DNA of 64,000 nucleotides from Perognathus longimembris pacificus (GCF_023159225.1 NC_063167.1:6436234-6500233); one strand, 5' to 3'; shown: positions 33,487-46,252, counted from the stretch's first letter. Translations and numbers: made by a program. Notes: generated by a model from the sequence alone, not told the origin.

Positions 33487-33632
33487 TGGCTTTTGTTTTA
33501 AATGGTGAGTGTCTCACTAAGTTGCTGAGGCTGGCCCTGAATTCACTTTGTAGTTCAAGCAGGCTCAAACTTGTGATCTTCCTGCTTCAGTCTCCCTAGT
33601 AGCTGGGATTACAGATATATACCACCCCACTT
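33487..33632 (-). mobile_element. B1 SINE fragment
   Basis: Antisense unit with GTAGCTGGGATTACAGAT. Confidence 0.7.
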
Positions 33633-34589
33633 GCTCTCCCAGTGTTTCTATTTCCTTTCTATTTTTGAGGTAAGTAAATGTGATAAGCTAAATAGAGTGA
33701 TGGGGCATGTAGGCTTATATGTATGTTGCTCTGGGAGTTGAAACCTTCTAGTATAGTAGTTTTCCCTGCTTTAAACTTCCAAGTTTAAAAGTATGTTTAG
33801 TTTCTAAATCATTCTGATAGGAGCCCATCTTCTCAGAGCTCATCTCCTGGCCTGACACAGGACTTGGGAATGCTCTCATCTCTTACTGTTGATTATTCTT
33901 TTTAGTTTTAAAGCCTTTAAAGTAATCTTTCTGTAATTAGATTGTTGAGTAGATTGTCTTTAGTAAGATGGTGGTCTTTAAATTTTGTACAGTGTTTAGT
34001 TTGCTAAATGATTAGAAAGGCTTTCATTCATAAAGTTGAAGTTTACCATATCATGGTATTTCAGGGAAAAAACAACATGACCCTCTGTGATAAATTAAAT
34101 ATCACAACCACGTAAATGTCATCTTTTCAGGAAATCTAAAGTGCATAGAAATGGGACTCTCTTCTATTCTGTTCTTAGCTTTAAGCTGTATTAATACTCT
34201 GGACTGACAAGAAAAATATTTTACCACTAGCAATGTAGGAAGCTAAAGAAGAACAAAGCCATTCCCTCCCCAGCTTTGTGAGTTACAAATGGAATTGTGA
34301 ATTAAATTATTCTAATTGAAAATTTGGGGTCTTGGCTGAAAGAATGCAGGTTGAGTTTGAAGAAGAGGTTGTTAGGAAATCTGTTTAACTTCCAATCGGA
34401 GATAATTTGCACAGAATGTAATTGAAAGAGAATAAATATGAAGCTCCGTGATTTATGATATTTGCTTATTTTTTCCAATCAAAAGCTCTCCTTTAAATGG
34501 CCCTGAAAAGAAGAGAACTAAGTTCTAAAATAGAAATAACAAAAATAGCATAATTCTTTGGAAGATCTTAGTACCTGATTTGGAAAGAT

Positions 34590-34720
34590 TTTTACATTCT
34601 ATCCATCCATCTGCCAGCTGACAAGTATTTATTGAATGCGTATATTTCACAAGGCACCGTGCCGACCCTGGTAAGTAGAACAGACCGAGGTCTGGTGTGG
34701 ACACAGCTTCCTCTGGAAAT
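34590..34720 (-). mobile_element. L2 relic
   Basis: Antisense L2 3' end: GACAAGTATTTATTGAATGC and AAGGCACCGTGCCGACCCTGG. Confidence 0.6.
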
Positions 34721-35339
34721 GTGAATAAATAAGTAAAATAATTAGAGACTAGCAAGAGGAGAATAATGGAGAGGGTGGGGTAGGTGTGCACTGGGAAGGA
34801 TGCTGAAACCAGAAGAATTTGAAGTGTGCACGTGAAGAGCGGGCTTCTGGGCCGATGGGACAGTATGCTCAAAGACTCCAGGGCAGGAGAGAAGCTTGAT
34901 TTGATCCCAGAACCCATGGGGGATTATAGTGGGAAATGAAAATGATAGTGACATTTCGTAGTGTCTCTGGAAACAGTTAAACTGAAGTCTTATATACCTC
35001 ATTGTGGAATTTTCTCAAGCCATCCCTTAACGAAGCTCCGCTATATTCACCAACTGTCCCTTGCCCCCTGCCTGCCCAGTGCTGCTGAGCTGGAGTGCCT
35101 TGTGGATGCTGGGAGAACTGGCAGTGGACAGTAGAAGCCTCGAGTAGCACAGCTATTGTGACTTGTAAGCGAGTCTGAGACGATATGGTACAGATTGTGC
35201 AAGGGCTACTGGCATAGGCACTTTCTGTTACAGCTTAAAAGCTGTATTTGCTCAATTAGCCTTCATGCTAGCCTCTTCCTGTGCATGGGCTCAGGGACTT
35301 GGGGGAGTCCCTGAGAGGAGCAGGCCTTATCGCAACTGA

Positions 35340-36110
35340 GCTGTCAAATTTCAGTGTGTAGTCTGCACTAGAGTTCTGTCCTTGAGGAATCACATTAGCA
35401 CTGAGATCCAGAATTGTCATAGAGGTTAGTTATTTCTTCTGTTCATTTCCTTACATACATACGTCACTACTTAGTATCGTGAATAGAAGATGAGTTTAAT
35501 TGTGGTTGTATTTACTTCTGTGGGCTTTCTTATGCCCACTTCCATGAGAAGAGGCAGTCTTGGACTTGAAAAGCATTTTCTGTTAAGTAAATGCTGTTGA
35601 CTTTGTTTTTCAGTCCGATGCTTTTATCAGGACAATGAAGGGTGAATAGGGTGATCTCTGCTCTGCGGAAAGGTCGAATGGTTACATTACACAATCTTCC
35701 AGAGCATCTTGCAGCAAATACATGGGTTATATTAAAAATTGCAATCATATCATTTTTTATAGTAAATTGCTGACCTTATGCAGTAGAATCAGCTTTATTG
35801 AATTTCGCCAAAAATGCGTTTATAATTCTGCCGTACACACATGATATTCATGTCCTTGCTGTCCATGTGGAAATGTCCCTTTTATAATGTTAAACAAATT
35901 AAATCGACTTTCTCCTGAGCTGCTGTGCCTCACCTTTAAGATCCATCCTCAGGAGTCGAACCTCCACGCAGCGGAGCTCATCTCCATTAGCCCTGGTGCC
36001 ATTACACAGAGCGCCAAGGCGGCGCATTAGGACGCCTTGCCCCAGCCGTGCAGACTGGGCTCAGGATTAGTGAGATGGAGGTGGGTCCAGGGCAGGCGCG
36101 TGCATCACTG
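35340..36110. other. Candidate conserved non-coding element
   Basis: About 770 bp of complex repeat-free sequence. The left part is AT-rich with TATTAAAAATTGCAATCAT and GTTAAACAAATTAAATCG words. The right part (35930-36100) is CpG-containing with CATCTCCATTAGCC, GGCGGCGCATTAGGACGCC and CAGGATTAGTGAG words, which are homeodomain-type sites. It sits in the middle of a 2-kb repeat-poor stretch. Confidence 0.5.
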
Positions 36111-36557
36111 ATGCTGCCTGAACACTAACAAGGCTTTCCCATAATTGCTCTATTTGTTTTGGGGAAATGGTAGGTATTTGTTTAAAAGGATTTCACAGAG
36201 AGCCGAGAGTACACAGGTTCAGTCAGCTCTCTGCAGCTCACTTGTGAATGATTCATAGCAAAAACTTTCATCTTAAAAACACTGTTTTCTTTATGTCTCT
36301 GTAGCTCTTGCTTCCCTGCCAACCAGTGTGGTACCAGGGATGCAAAGTAATTTTAACAGTAGTCTAACAGAAACACAACTTAGGCATACATAAATGAATC
36401 ATAAACTGTTTTAAATGTACCTGCTTTTCAGAATCATTTGCTCTGTGTCTGCTCTCCTCTTCTTACATCTGCTATCTGTGCATGTGTTTGTGGAACCTTC
36501 TACTTCCCACACAGTTTACTTAGCACTCTGAAGCACTAGGATTCAGTGGGAAAATGA

Positions 36558-36650
36558 TCTGTTCATTCATCCACTGGTTATTTATCAAATGCCCCTTTTC
36601 TCTTGCCCCAGAATTATACAAGATGACAAAAATAAGGACTCTTATTTCCA
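36558..36650 (-). mobile_element. L2 relic
   Basis: Antisense L2-like TTCATTCATCCACTGGTTATT. Short. Confidence 0.45.
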
Positions 36651-36657
36651 ATTGAGT

Positions 36658-36875
36658 TGTTTTTTTTCAATCATTTTTCTTTTTTGCCAGTCCTGGGCCT
36701 TGAACTCAGGGCCTGAGCACTGTCCCTGGCTTCTTCTTGCTCAAGGCTAGCACTCTGTCAATTGAGCCACAGCTCCACTTCTGGCCGTTTTCTGTATATG
36801 TGGTGCTGGGGAATTGAACCCAGGGCTTCATGAATACGAGGCAAGCGCTCTCACCACTAGGCCATATTCCCAGCC
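36658..36875 (-). mobile_element. SINE family A, with target duplication
   Basis: Full-length antisense copy flanked by CAATTGAGT (36649-36657, 36876-36884). Confidence 0.92.
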
Positions 36876-36917
36876 CAATTGAGTGAGTTTTGAGACTATG
36901 GAAACAGAAAGTCACGG

Positions 36918-36934
36918 GGCGGGGGGGGGGGGGG
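36918..36934. repeat. Poly(G) run
   Basis: GGGGC followed by 14 G. Confidence 0.95.
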
Positions 36935-38020
36935 CTCTGTGAGCATGCAAAGTGGGGGCCTAGCTTGGGGAGTGACCAGTTGATAGGTAATAGTTCAAAG
37001 GGTCCATCAGAGGGAGACCATGCCTTTGGAAGCTCTGTGGGAGTATGAATTGTCTTTAGGGTTTGGAGCAGGTGGTGATTTGAGTCCATGCAGAGGATGC
37101 TATGGGAGCTGAGTCTGATGCAAGAAACCAGATTGTTAAGACCTTGTTTACTAATGCAGTAATGTGGATGTGGGGGAAATCATCTCGATAGTTCGTGAGA
37201 GTAGTAATGTTAGTGACAATTTCATGCTTCAGAGCCCTCTCAGTCAGGAGTGGGGACCATGGGGTGTTGGAGGCAATTGTGAGGATGGAGCAGTGGAGAA
37301 GAAGAGGGAGCCCTGTTACTCTCCTGTGCTCACTGACCATGCAGGGCCTCCTGGCTCTCAGCTGCTCGCACGGGATGACTTCCCATGGCCCTAGCTAAGT
37401 GGCCTCACTGAAATTTGAGGCTCTTAGAAGAAAGAGAAGATGGATGGCATTTGGGAAGCAAGTGTTATTTTATCTGGAAATGATTTCTCCGAGATAAGCC
37501 TTGTCACTGCTCCCTTGCCAGGTACTTCTGTCCTGTAAGAGTCCCATTACATCGAACTGTGGCCCTCGGAAGCAATGACTCCCCCTTCCACTGAAAACTC
37601 AACTTCCAGAAAGTTCCCTCTTTCCCTTGTCATCCACTCTTGTGCTCTTCTCCAGCCTGCCCTGTGTCTTGTTTGTGTGTGTTTCCACTTATTTTCTTGC
37701 CCTAAAAATCAGGCTTTTAACAAGTTTTAGGTCCTCTCTGCATATCAGGCAGTGTGGCAGTTATCTGATCTTGTATGTGTCTTGGTTTTGTTTTGTTTTT
37801 GGAAGCAGAAGTGCTTCTTGGTTGGTACCTTTGTCTTTCAATTGACGGAATCACAGAGTAAAAATGTGTGGTGCTGAGGCCCTAGGCCTCCTCCAAAGGG
37901 AATGAGGATGAAAAGGACGATGTTTCCAATAACTGACTTCCTGAGATGTCCCAAAGCACTGTGCAGTCAGGTTACCTTTAGAGAATGGAGAGAAGCATTT
38001 TTCATTTTAGGCTCCTCCTC

Positions 38021-38230
38021 TTTTTTTTTTTTTTTTTTTTGCCAGTCCTGGGGCTTGAACTCGGGGCCTGAGCACTGTCCCTGGCTTCTTTTTGCTCAAA
38101 GCTAGCTCTCTACCACTTGAGCCACAGCGCCAATTCCGGCTTTTTCTATACATGTGGTACTGAGGAATCGAACCCAGAGCTTCATGTATACAAGGTGAGC
38201 ACTTTACCACTAGGCCATATTCCCAGCCCC
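38021..38230 (-). mobile_element. SINE family A, with target duplication
   Basis: Poly(T) run then full-length copy. GCTCCTCCTC flanks it at 38011-38020 and 38232-38241. Confidence 0.92.
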
Positions 38231-39081
38231 AGCTCCTCCTCTTTTGGTGGTCCTGCGAAATCCAACTGTAGGCTGCTACTTGGTTTTACTCTCCAGCACT
38301 GTGGCCCATAGGTGCTTATGCAGCCGTGTCCACTTGAAAAGTCTAGTCTTAAACATGGGGCTCTTTTTATGGTAAATTATACCTTTCAGTATTGAAAAGC
38401 ATGTAGGTTGTACACTTGTAAAAATAAGGTAGAGCTTGAAAGCAAATTTCTTCTTTGTAGGCATCTTGTTTATTCTGCTTTGTCCAGCCTTTCCATGTAA
38501 ACAGACTCCCTCTGGATTTGGAGCTGTTTTGAAGCTGCTTCCAGCCTCTGTGGAGCTGTTTCCTCGGATCCCCAAATGACCTGCAGAGCTAACTTCCAGT
38601 CACTATCTCAGTGACCATTTCTGTCTAGGAGTCACAGTGGTCCACCATGGTGGACTTTGACAGCTCCTGTTGTTTTTTGTGTTTTTGTTTTTTTTTTTTT
38701 TTACTAATATTTAAAATTTTGAAGAGAATGATTTAAATGAACATCTGGTGTTGTTATCCATTCACCTCTGGTAACTCTTTGGAACGTTGACCTGGAGAGC
38801 TTGCTTTCTTATATATTGAGGAGAGGAAGGATGGCAGAAATTATGGAGATGAACTTGTTAAAAATGATTTTCAGTGTAAAATGAGAGGGAAAACTGAATG
38901 TTTGCAGAAACCCTAAAAAAGCACCTCTCATTACAGTAATTAAACAGCAGTATTTAAACCTATCAAATGTTCTGCATATGTGAAAGGCAAGCCAAGAAGC
39001 TTAACCCTTGGGGGAAGAGAATGGTTAAGCAATTTGTTTTTGAGGTGTGAAGCAGAGGCTCAGCAGAGGTGTGAGGTGCTA

Positions 39082-39120
39082 TGTGTGTGTGTGTGTGTGT
39101 GTGTGCGCGTGTGCGCGTTG
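39082..39120. repeat. TG/CG alternating repeat
   Basis: TG run passing into GCGCGTGTGCGCG; strong Z-DNA-type alternation. Confidence 0.93.
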
Positions 39121-40239
39121 TATGTGCTTGCGCGCATGTGCATTTGTGAGGGTGAGGGGCCGGGTGCCTGTGTTTACCCAGAACACCCAGGGGGATATTT
39201 CTCAGCACCTGTGTGCTGTCAAGAAGCACATGAGCTGCTGTTGCCCGTTCATTAGGTTTTCAGAGGAGTCCGGGCCTCACCTGTGGCTGGGTGTTGCATC
39301 ATATAGAGAGAACTTGCTTCAGTCTGGCCCTCTGGGACCCACAGGAATAGATTTGAGAGACAGGATGATACATAGGGAATGAGACCCAGGAATTAAGCAG
39401 GAAGAAAGCAGAGTGACTTGGGAGGTTATACTTGGCCCAGGCTGCACAGGCTAAAGCATGGCATCTTACTGGGCTGGCACCTGTGAGCCAGAGAGCCGGG
39501 CAAAAGAGACAGCTTGGAGGCTAGAGGCTGCTGCCGAGGACTTTCTCTGCAGTGCCCCTCCAGCCTTCACTACCATTGGCAGTTCCTCCTCTGCCATGAG
39601 ACCATGCTCAGACTTAGGTGAAACAACAGGATTGGTGACACCCTTCAGCAGTGTCACCTTGTCCTGTGTTCCTGGCTGGTGTTGATGGTACCGCTTGTGC
39701 TCTGCTCTGTGGAAGCCACTCCACTTCTCCTTAGACATCCCAGAGCGTAACAGCTAGAATTCCACAAGTTGGGCTGGTATATGTGGCAGAAGGAACCATG
39801 CACATGGGTCCCTGTCCCCCTCCTTAGGGACCAAATGTGGGGGGCCTCTACATGCAGGTTCATTTTAGGCTTACAGTCTGTGGGTCTTCATGTGAGCATG
39901 AAAGGTTTCTATTATACTAATAAGAAGCCCCAGGGATGCTGGGACAGTGTGATAATCGTCCCCCAGGAGGGCTAGATATGCTCAGCGTGTGATGACCTCA
40001 TCCCTGGGGAGTGCTGATGAAACCCTGGCTTGGCCTTGCCGCCAGCACTGCAGCTGATGGCGGGAATGGAGTGGGGGTTGGGGTTGGGGAGTGGAAGAGA
40101 AGGTTACTGGGATGTTACCACAGCTTCATTATTACCAGGCTTCCTTGTCTTTGGGACATTTCAGCAAAACTTGTTTAAAGAGCTGATGAGCTTGATGGAA
40201 ATAGTGTAATGTACTAACTCAGTTCAACATCACACTCTG

Positions 40240-40335
40240 AGCACTGGGGCCCAGCGGTGGGGTAACAGTGTTTTTATCCACATTTTATGGACAGAGGTAC
40301 TGAGGTATCTGGAAGAATCTTAACTGGGGCCCCAG
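40240..40335 (-). mobile_element. MIR SINE relic
   Basis: Antisense core TTTATCCACATTTTATGGAC followed by TACTGAGG. Confidence 0.55.
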
Positions 40336-40519
40336 GGAGGGTGCAAATCTGGAAGCTGGTTAGAGCTCTCTTTGGCTTCCTTAGAATCTGTTGGGGTGTG
40401 TCTTAAAGTCATTTGTTGAATCAACCTGGGTTTTGTCTTCTCTTCTGTCTTTTCTTCTGCTGATACTATGCCTAGATTATACCTTGGCCTGTGAAGATGG
40501 ACCTCTACCACCCCTTTCC

Positions 40520-41640
40520 CCACTCATTTTCGTTAGCATATATTAACTGTACAAATAATGGATTTAATCATGACATTTTCATACATGTGTGTATGATCGT
40601 ATTCACCTCCTCTCACTACTCCCCCATTGTCTTCCTTCCCCTTCCTTCTTCTACCATCAATTTTAATAACTGCTTGGTGTTCTGCTGGGAATATGCGCCA
40701 TAATTTATTCTGACCAGCCCCTTTGATGGACATCTAGATTATTTTCATATTTCACCATTTACAACAACCCTTCTTTAAATATCCTTGAGAAATAGGTATT
40801 ACATTTGTGATTGCCTTTTTAGGGTAAAAACCTTAGAGTTGCTAATCCTGGCTTAAAGAAAATGGATTTGTTTTCATTTTAATATGCACCACTAAACTGT
40901 CCTTAAAAAGGTTTTTACCACACTAGTGGACCAGAGCTTTCCAGCACGAGTTTTACGCTTCCAGATTCATGGTTTCTTGTTTTGTTAAAAGCATAGTAAA
41001 CCCTTCCCCATACCACAAGAGCATAAAATATGTGTCTCCTTTTTTCTTTTATGGATTTAGTTTTCTTTTATGGAATTTGTTTTGTTGTTAGCTGAACAAC
41101 AGGGAATATAACTTTATTTTTCCTGGCAACCAACCTGATTGTTCCAGCACCATTTATTGAACAATTTATTTCTTCCCTCACTCATTTGCTGTGTCACTTT
41201 GTGATATACTAAATTCTTAAATATACTGATGTGTGGTCAGGGACAGTCTCTTCTCATTCACTGATATACCTGTCTGTCGTTATGCTAATACTAAAGTGTT
41301 TTTATTATTATAGATTTGTTACTTCTTGTATTTGTTAGCATAAGTTGTACTCTTTTATTATTATTCTTAGACTCTTTCTGGCTTTCTGACCCTTGCTGTA
41401 TTCTGAAGGCATTTTAGAATTTATCATGTCTCTTCCTCTTGGTCCCACCCTTCCCCCATCCTCTGCCAATCAAAAAATCTCTTTGGAGTTTTGATTATAA
41501 TTACATTCAGCCTGGAAATTACTGTAGAAAGAATTGACATCTTTGCAGTACGCAGTTTTTTTTCCATCCACAAATGTGAACCACGTTTCATGTGAAATAT
41601 ATTCTTCCCTGGTTTTAGCAAGTTATTGCCTATTGCCTAG
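40520..41640 (-). mobile_element. Old L1 relic, ORF2 end and 3' UTR
   Basis: Starts with a 3' UTR type segment (TTAGCATATATTAACTG) and continues with CCAGCACCATTTATTGAACA and GAGTTTTGATTATAATTAC words from the ORF2 end. All are antisense to PEX14 and heavily mutated. Confidence 0.7.
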
Positions 41641-41723
41641 GTCCTACATGTTTGCTTTAATCAGAACTAGTGTGCGTGTGCGCATGCCAGTCCTGAGGTT
41701 CAAATTGGGCACTCTGCTTGACT

Positions 41724-41751
41724 CCCCCCCCTCCCCCCCCCCCCCCCCCCC
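41724..41751. repeat. Poly(C) run
   Basis: About 27 C with one T; a G-quadruplex is possible on the minus strand. Confidence 0.95.
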
Positions 41752-41753
41752 GC

Positions 41754-41981
41754 TTCCTGGGCCTGGGGCTTGAACTCTGAGCCTGGTGTTGTTCCTGAGC
41801 TTTTGTGCTCAAAGCTAGTGTTCTACCACTTGAGCCACAGCTCTACTTCTGTTTTTTTAGCAGTTAATTGGAGATTATAGTCTCTCGGACTTTTCTGCCT
41901 AGGCTGACTTTGAATCACTGTCCTCAAATCTCAACCTCCAGAGAAGCTAGGATTATAGGTGTGAGCTACCCATGTCCAGCT
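41754..41981 (-). mobile_element. SINE family B
   Basis: Antisense copy directly after a poly(C) run. Confidence 0.86.
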
Positions 41982-42105
41982 GTCCTTGAGCTTTTTTGCT
42001 CAGGGCTAGTACTCTTTGTTGTTTTTAGATGTTTATTTTTACTATGTTTTTCAAAATGTTCTTCATTAATATTTAAGAAAGCTATTGCTTTCTGTATTTA
42101 TTTTT

Positions 42106-42190
42106 AGGTCCGAGACCAGGACTTGAACTTGGGACCTGATGCTTTCACTTATTGGCTAGCGCTCTACCACTGAGCCATGCCTCCAACCCT
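42106..42190 (-). mobile_element. ID-like SINE
   Basis: Antisense unit with GACTTGAACTTGGGACC and CCACTGAGCCATGCC. Confidence 0.65.
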
Positions 42191-42265
42191 TCTGTATTTT
42201 GTAAATTACCTTATATTCTTTTTGTGGTCCTAATTGCTTTTACTGGTTTCATTTTCTCTTTTTTC

Positions 42266-42420
42266 TTTTTTTTTAAATAACTTACTTTATTATTATAGAG
42301 GTGGTATACAGAATGATTACAGTTACATGAGTTGGGTAATGAGTAGATTTCTAGTCTGTGAGCACAGGGCTGCATGCTGCTAGGCAGGCACCTATCACTT
42401 GACCAAGCTCACTGCTCACT
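42266..42420 (-). mobile_element. L1 3' UTR fragment
   Basis: T-rich end followed by GAGGTGGTATACAGAATG and TTACATGAGTTGGGTAATG, related to the 11.3-kb insertion. Confidence 0.65.
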
Positions 42421-42430
42421 CTTAGATTTT

Positions 42431-42649
42431 TTTTTTTTTTTTTTTTTTTTTTGCCAGTCCTGGGCCTTGGACTCAGGGCCTGAGCACTGTCCCTGGCTTC
42501 TTTTTGCTCAAGGCTAGCACTTTGCCACTTGCGCCACAGCGACACTTCTGGCCGTTTTCTATATATGTGGTGCTGAGGAATGTAGAACCCAGGGCTTCAT
42601 GTATGGGAGGCAAGCACTCTACCACTAGGCCATATTCCAAGCTCCCAGT
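42431..42649 (-). mobile_element. SINE family A, with target duplication
   Basis: Long poly(T) (42427-42452) and a full-length copy. CTTAGATTTT is repeated at 42421 and 42650. It sits next to an L1 3' UTR fragment. Confidence 0.9.
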
Positions 42650-43639
42650 CTTAGATTTTTTTTTCAGTGACATTTTAACTCCCAAGATTTATTTTATTAT
42701 TATTTTGACGCTACGTTCCAGAACAGTATTAGTTAAATACAGATGCTCAAAGTAATAAATAAGTATAATTCTACTCCTTATCTCCAGAGTACTTACTTAG
42801 AGATGAAAGCCATAGGAATATGAAAGAAATAAGTCATAATGACCCTTAGACATTTCAAAGTTCTTGCTCTTCAAGAGACTCTTGAGTTTGGTTTAGTTTT
42901 GTTCTTACCCGTTATGGCAACTATTTACTCTTTGGCCAAAATTTTTCGTCATGCTCATAACTGCCTTCTATTAGAAAAATTTCTGTTTTCAAGCAGAAAA
43001 GCTGAAGGGCAATAGAAACAACTCCCGAAGTTACTTGGCAAGTTCAGGTGACTTAGACCTCAGTGTGAACAAAGGCATTGCCACTGAGGGCACTTTGAAG
43101 TGACTTGGGGTTCACAGTCAGCTCCCGCAGTCCGCCAGCACCACCACATCCCTTCTTGGAAGCAGCAGTGTCAAGTCCAAGTAAGAGAGTCAATAAAACA
43201 CGACCCTGTGGGGCATCAGATGATTATTTGTTCTGCAGTCCTGGAGGCCTCTCTTTCCCAGAGGACACCTGCCAACAGCAGCTTTTGTCTCCTCAGGCCA
43301 GCGACAGGTGAAGGCAATGGAGGGATAGTGGGTCACTTAGTTCACTCTGGCCCAGGTAGTTTTTTTTTCCTCTGTTCATGCTGTGTTGGCTCCAAACAGT
43401 GACATTCTAGCTTTGTTGTCAACTCTCTTCTTTGCACAGAGACTGGATAGGTTTTGTTGCTTAGCTGTTCAAGTCCCGGCAGCCTGTATTCCAACCTGCC
43501 TCCCCCTCCCCAATCTTTTTTATATTGAATACTTTCAAATTACAGAAAGACTGACTAGTGCATGAATACCCAGACAACTTTTATCTAGTGAGTGTCTTGT
43601 ACCAAGCTTTGAAGGCAGTGTATCACATTCTCACTCAGC

Positions 43640-43814
43640 TTTATTGCTTGCGGCAGGTATTCTACTACTTGAGTCATACCTTTAGTCCAGCATTTTGCTG
43701 GTTAACTGGAGAGCCTCCAAGACTTTTCTTCTCACTCTGACTTTAAACCATAATCCTTTGGGCCTCATTCTCCTGAGTAGCTAGGATTACAGATGTGGCC
43801 ACTGGCACCTGGCC
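43640..43814 (-). mobile_element. SINE family B, diverged, inside an L1 relic
   Basis: Antisense copy that interrupts an antisense L1M 3' UTR relic. Confidence 0.75.
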
Positions 43815-43917
43815 TTCTTCCTCTTATCCCCAAATCCACTGCTGTTTTTACTACATTTGCTTTATCTGTTTCTTTTTCTCTCTACGTGTACCTACACTAG
43901 CGTGTGCATGTACGCAT

Positions 43918-43918
<1 letters not shown>

Positions 43919-43953
<35 letters not shown>
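43919..43953. repeat. (CA)n microsatellite
   Basis: About 17 units inside the L1M relic. Confidence 0.97.
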
Positions 43954-43954
<1 letters not shown>

Positions 43955-44652
43955 ATCTCTTTTGGTGACCATTTAAAAGGAGGTTGTAGATATTATGACA
44001 CTTCAGCTCTAATTACTTCAGCACATATCTCCTCAAATAAGGATGTTCTCCACATAATCACACTTACATTATCACACAGAAGAAAATTAGTGCTAATTCC
44101 ATAAAAATCATCTGATATATATTCTATATTTAATTTTTTAATTGCCCCCAAATTTCTTTTGTAGCCCATTCCAGGGGACGACCAGGGTCATGCAGAGCAT
44201 ATCACTGCTTTATCTTGTAATCCAGAACTGCCCTCCTGTCTTTTCTTGTTTCACTTGTCATTGACTGTTTTTGAAGAAATCAGATCAGTTGGTCTATTGA
44301 GTATTCTGAATTTGTCTCATTTCCTCTTTATAAGATTGAGATGAAACATTTTTGGCAAGAACACTTAATATGTAATGTTATGTGCTTATTATTTATCACA
44401 TTAGAAGGAAAGAAATGTCAGATTTTTCTATTAGTGATGCTAATTTGATCATTTGGTTCATGAGGTGACTGCCAGATCTCTCCATTTTAAAGGTACACTT
44501 TCCTTTTTCTAATTAACAAGTAATCTAAGAAGTGCTTCTTTGAGATCGTGTTATCTTGTTACTCAACGACCTTTCACTCAATGACTTTCGCATCCACTAG
44601 AGATCTTTGCTTTAACTGACTGTATCTTTGGGATTTAAAAAATTGACTTTCT

Positions 44653-44900
44653 GCCAGGTGCTGATGGTTCACATCTATAATCCTAGCTACTCAGGAGGCT
44701 GAGATCTGAGGATGATAGTTCGAAGCCAGCCCAGGCAGGAACGTCCATGAGATTGTTATCTCCAACTAATTACCAAAGTGTGGGAAATGGTAGAGCTGTG
44801 TCTCAAGCAGTAGAGTGCTAGCCTTGAGCGTCCCCCCCCCCCCAACAAAAAGCCCAATGACAGTGCCCAGGCCCTGAGCTCAACCCCTAGTACCTGTACC
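44653..44900 (+). mobile_element. SINE family B in sense
   Basis: B1-like left unit, linker and right unit, with a poly(C) expansion at about 44831-44843 inside the right unit. Confidence 0.86.
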
Positions 44901-45030
44901 AAAAATAGTGATTTTCTGATTATTTCTCATGCATATTATCAAATGTTCTTCTGTAATCTTTCTCTATCACACTTTTATTTGACTACCATTTATACCCAGT
45001 GTCATTGTCATTTATTTTATTATTTGTTTT

Positions 45031-45261
45031 TGTTGGCCTTGGGGCTCGAACTCAGTCCTGGGTGCTGTCTTTGAGCTGTTTTGCTCAAGGCTAGGGCTCT
45101 ACCACTTTAAGCCACAGCTCCATTTCTGGTTTTCTGGTGGTTAGTTGGAGATAAGAGTCTCACAAGAGACTTTCTTGTCTGGGCTGGCTTTGAACCACGA
45201 TCCTCAGATCTCAGCCTCCTGAGTAGCTAGGATTACAGGCATGAACCACCAGTGTCTGGTG
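45031..45261 (-). mobile_element. SINE family B
   Basis: Full-length antisense copy 130 bp after the previous sense copy, so the two could pair in RNA. Confidence 0.87.
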
Positions 45262-45566
45262 TCATTCATTTTTTTTTATGTTTATATTGTTCCAAGTTTG
45301 ATCAGTGTATACCTATTCAGGTTAGATCCTTTGCTTTTTTTGCACAAGTATCTCAGGTGCCCCTTAAATTACCTGTGCTTCCAGATTGCTTTCAGTAGAA
45401 AGATAACTAGAAGTGAGGATGTGGACGCTGGTCAGGCTGCTGTGGGTAGTGCATGCACCCAGACCCAGGTCCGCAGAGTTCTATTTCTATTATTCACATG
45501 ATATGTGTGTATATGTGCATATACATGCAGTTCAGGTTTAACATAAGGTTGTATTGGCTTTTCTTA

Positions 45567-45569
45567 TAT

Positions 45570-45616
<47 letters not shown>

Positions 45617-45810
45617 TGCATGCCAGTCCTGGGCTTGGACTCAGGGCCTGAGCACAGTCCCTGGCTTCTTTTTGCTCAGGCTAGCACTCTGCCACTTGAG
45701 CTACAGCGCCACTTCTGGCCGTTTTCTATATATGTGGTGCTGGGGAATCGAACCCAGGGCTTTCTGTATACAAGGCAAGCACTCTTGCCACTAGGCCATA
45801 TTCCCAGCCC
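45567..45810 (-). mobile_element. SINE family A with long (AAAT)n tail
   Basis: The antisense tail is about 50 bp of TTTA repeat (45567-45617). GGCTTTTCTTA (45556-45566, 45811-45821) is the target duplication, so the tetranucleotide repeat belongs to the SINE tail. Confidence 0.93.
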
Positions 45811-45889
45811 GGCTTTTCTTAATTTATACTTAGATCTTACAATGAAAACCTTGGTTCTGAAATTGATAGGCTTATCTTTTTGGGGGAGT

Positions 45890-45970
45890 GCAATCTTAGA
45901 GTTTGAACTCAGGACTTCACACTTGATTAATTAAACTGGTGCTTTTCCACTTTAGTTGTGCCTGCAGCCC
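45890..45970 (-). mobile_element. ID-like SINE fragment
   Basis: Antisense piece with GTTTGAACTCAGGACTTC. Confidence 0.5.
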
Positions 45971-46019
45971 TTTTTTGCTGTGCTTATTTTTTATTTTGCC
46001 GTTTAACTCATTTTTTATT

Positions 46020-46165
46020 TTTTCCCACATACATTTTTATTAGCTTGTGTTATTTGTGCAAGGGACATTTCCACACATGCATGCAAAGTATTCTGATCAA
46101 CCCCGTCCCCCCGCCGCTGCCCTTTGTCACACTTCCCCATTCCATTCCTCTTCTTTTTTTCTATG
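46020..46165 (-). mobile_element. Old L1 3' UTR relic, part 1
   Basis: TTTTTATTAGCTTGTGTTAT and GGACATTTCCACACATGC resemble an L1 3' UTR also seen at 40.5 and 55.7 kb. Confidence 0.55.
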
Positions 46166-46252
46166 TCTGAGACTGGGACTGGAACTCAGTACTAGCCACC
46201 ACTTTTGCTCATTGGCTGGTGCTTTACCAACTGAGCTATGTTTCTAATCCCT
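46165..46252 (-). mobile_element. ID-like SINE
   Basis: Antisense unit with GACTGGAACTCAGTAC and CAACTGAGCTATG, splitting an L1 3' UTR relic. Confidence 0.55.

Larger units (their letters stand above)
43520..44620 (-). mobile_element. Old L1M 3' UTR relic, interrupted by a SINE
   Basis: Antisense L1M words include GGTTGTAGATATTATGACAC, ACTTCAGCACATATCTCC and CATTTTTGGCAAGAACAC. A family B SINE and an (AC)n repeat lie inside. Confidence 0.7.

Noticed and set aside
41424..41621. Minus-strand frame with KTPKRFFDW as a possible gene
   Set aside because: It is decayed L1 ORF2-end sequence in an L1 relic.
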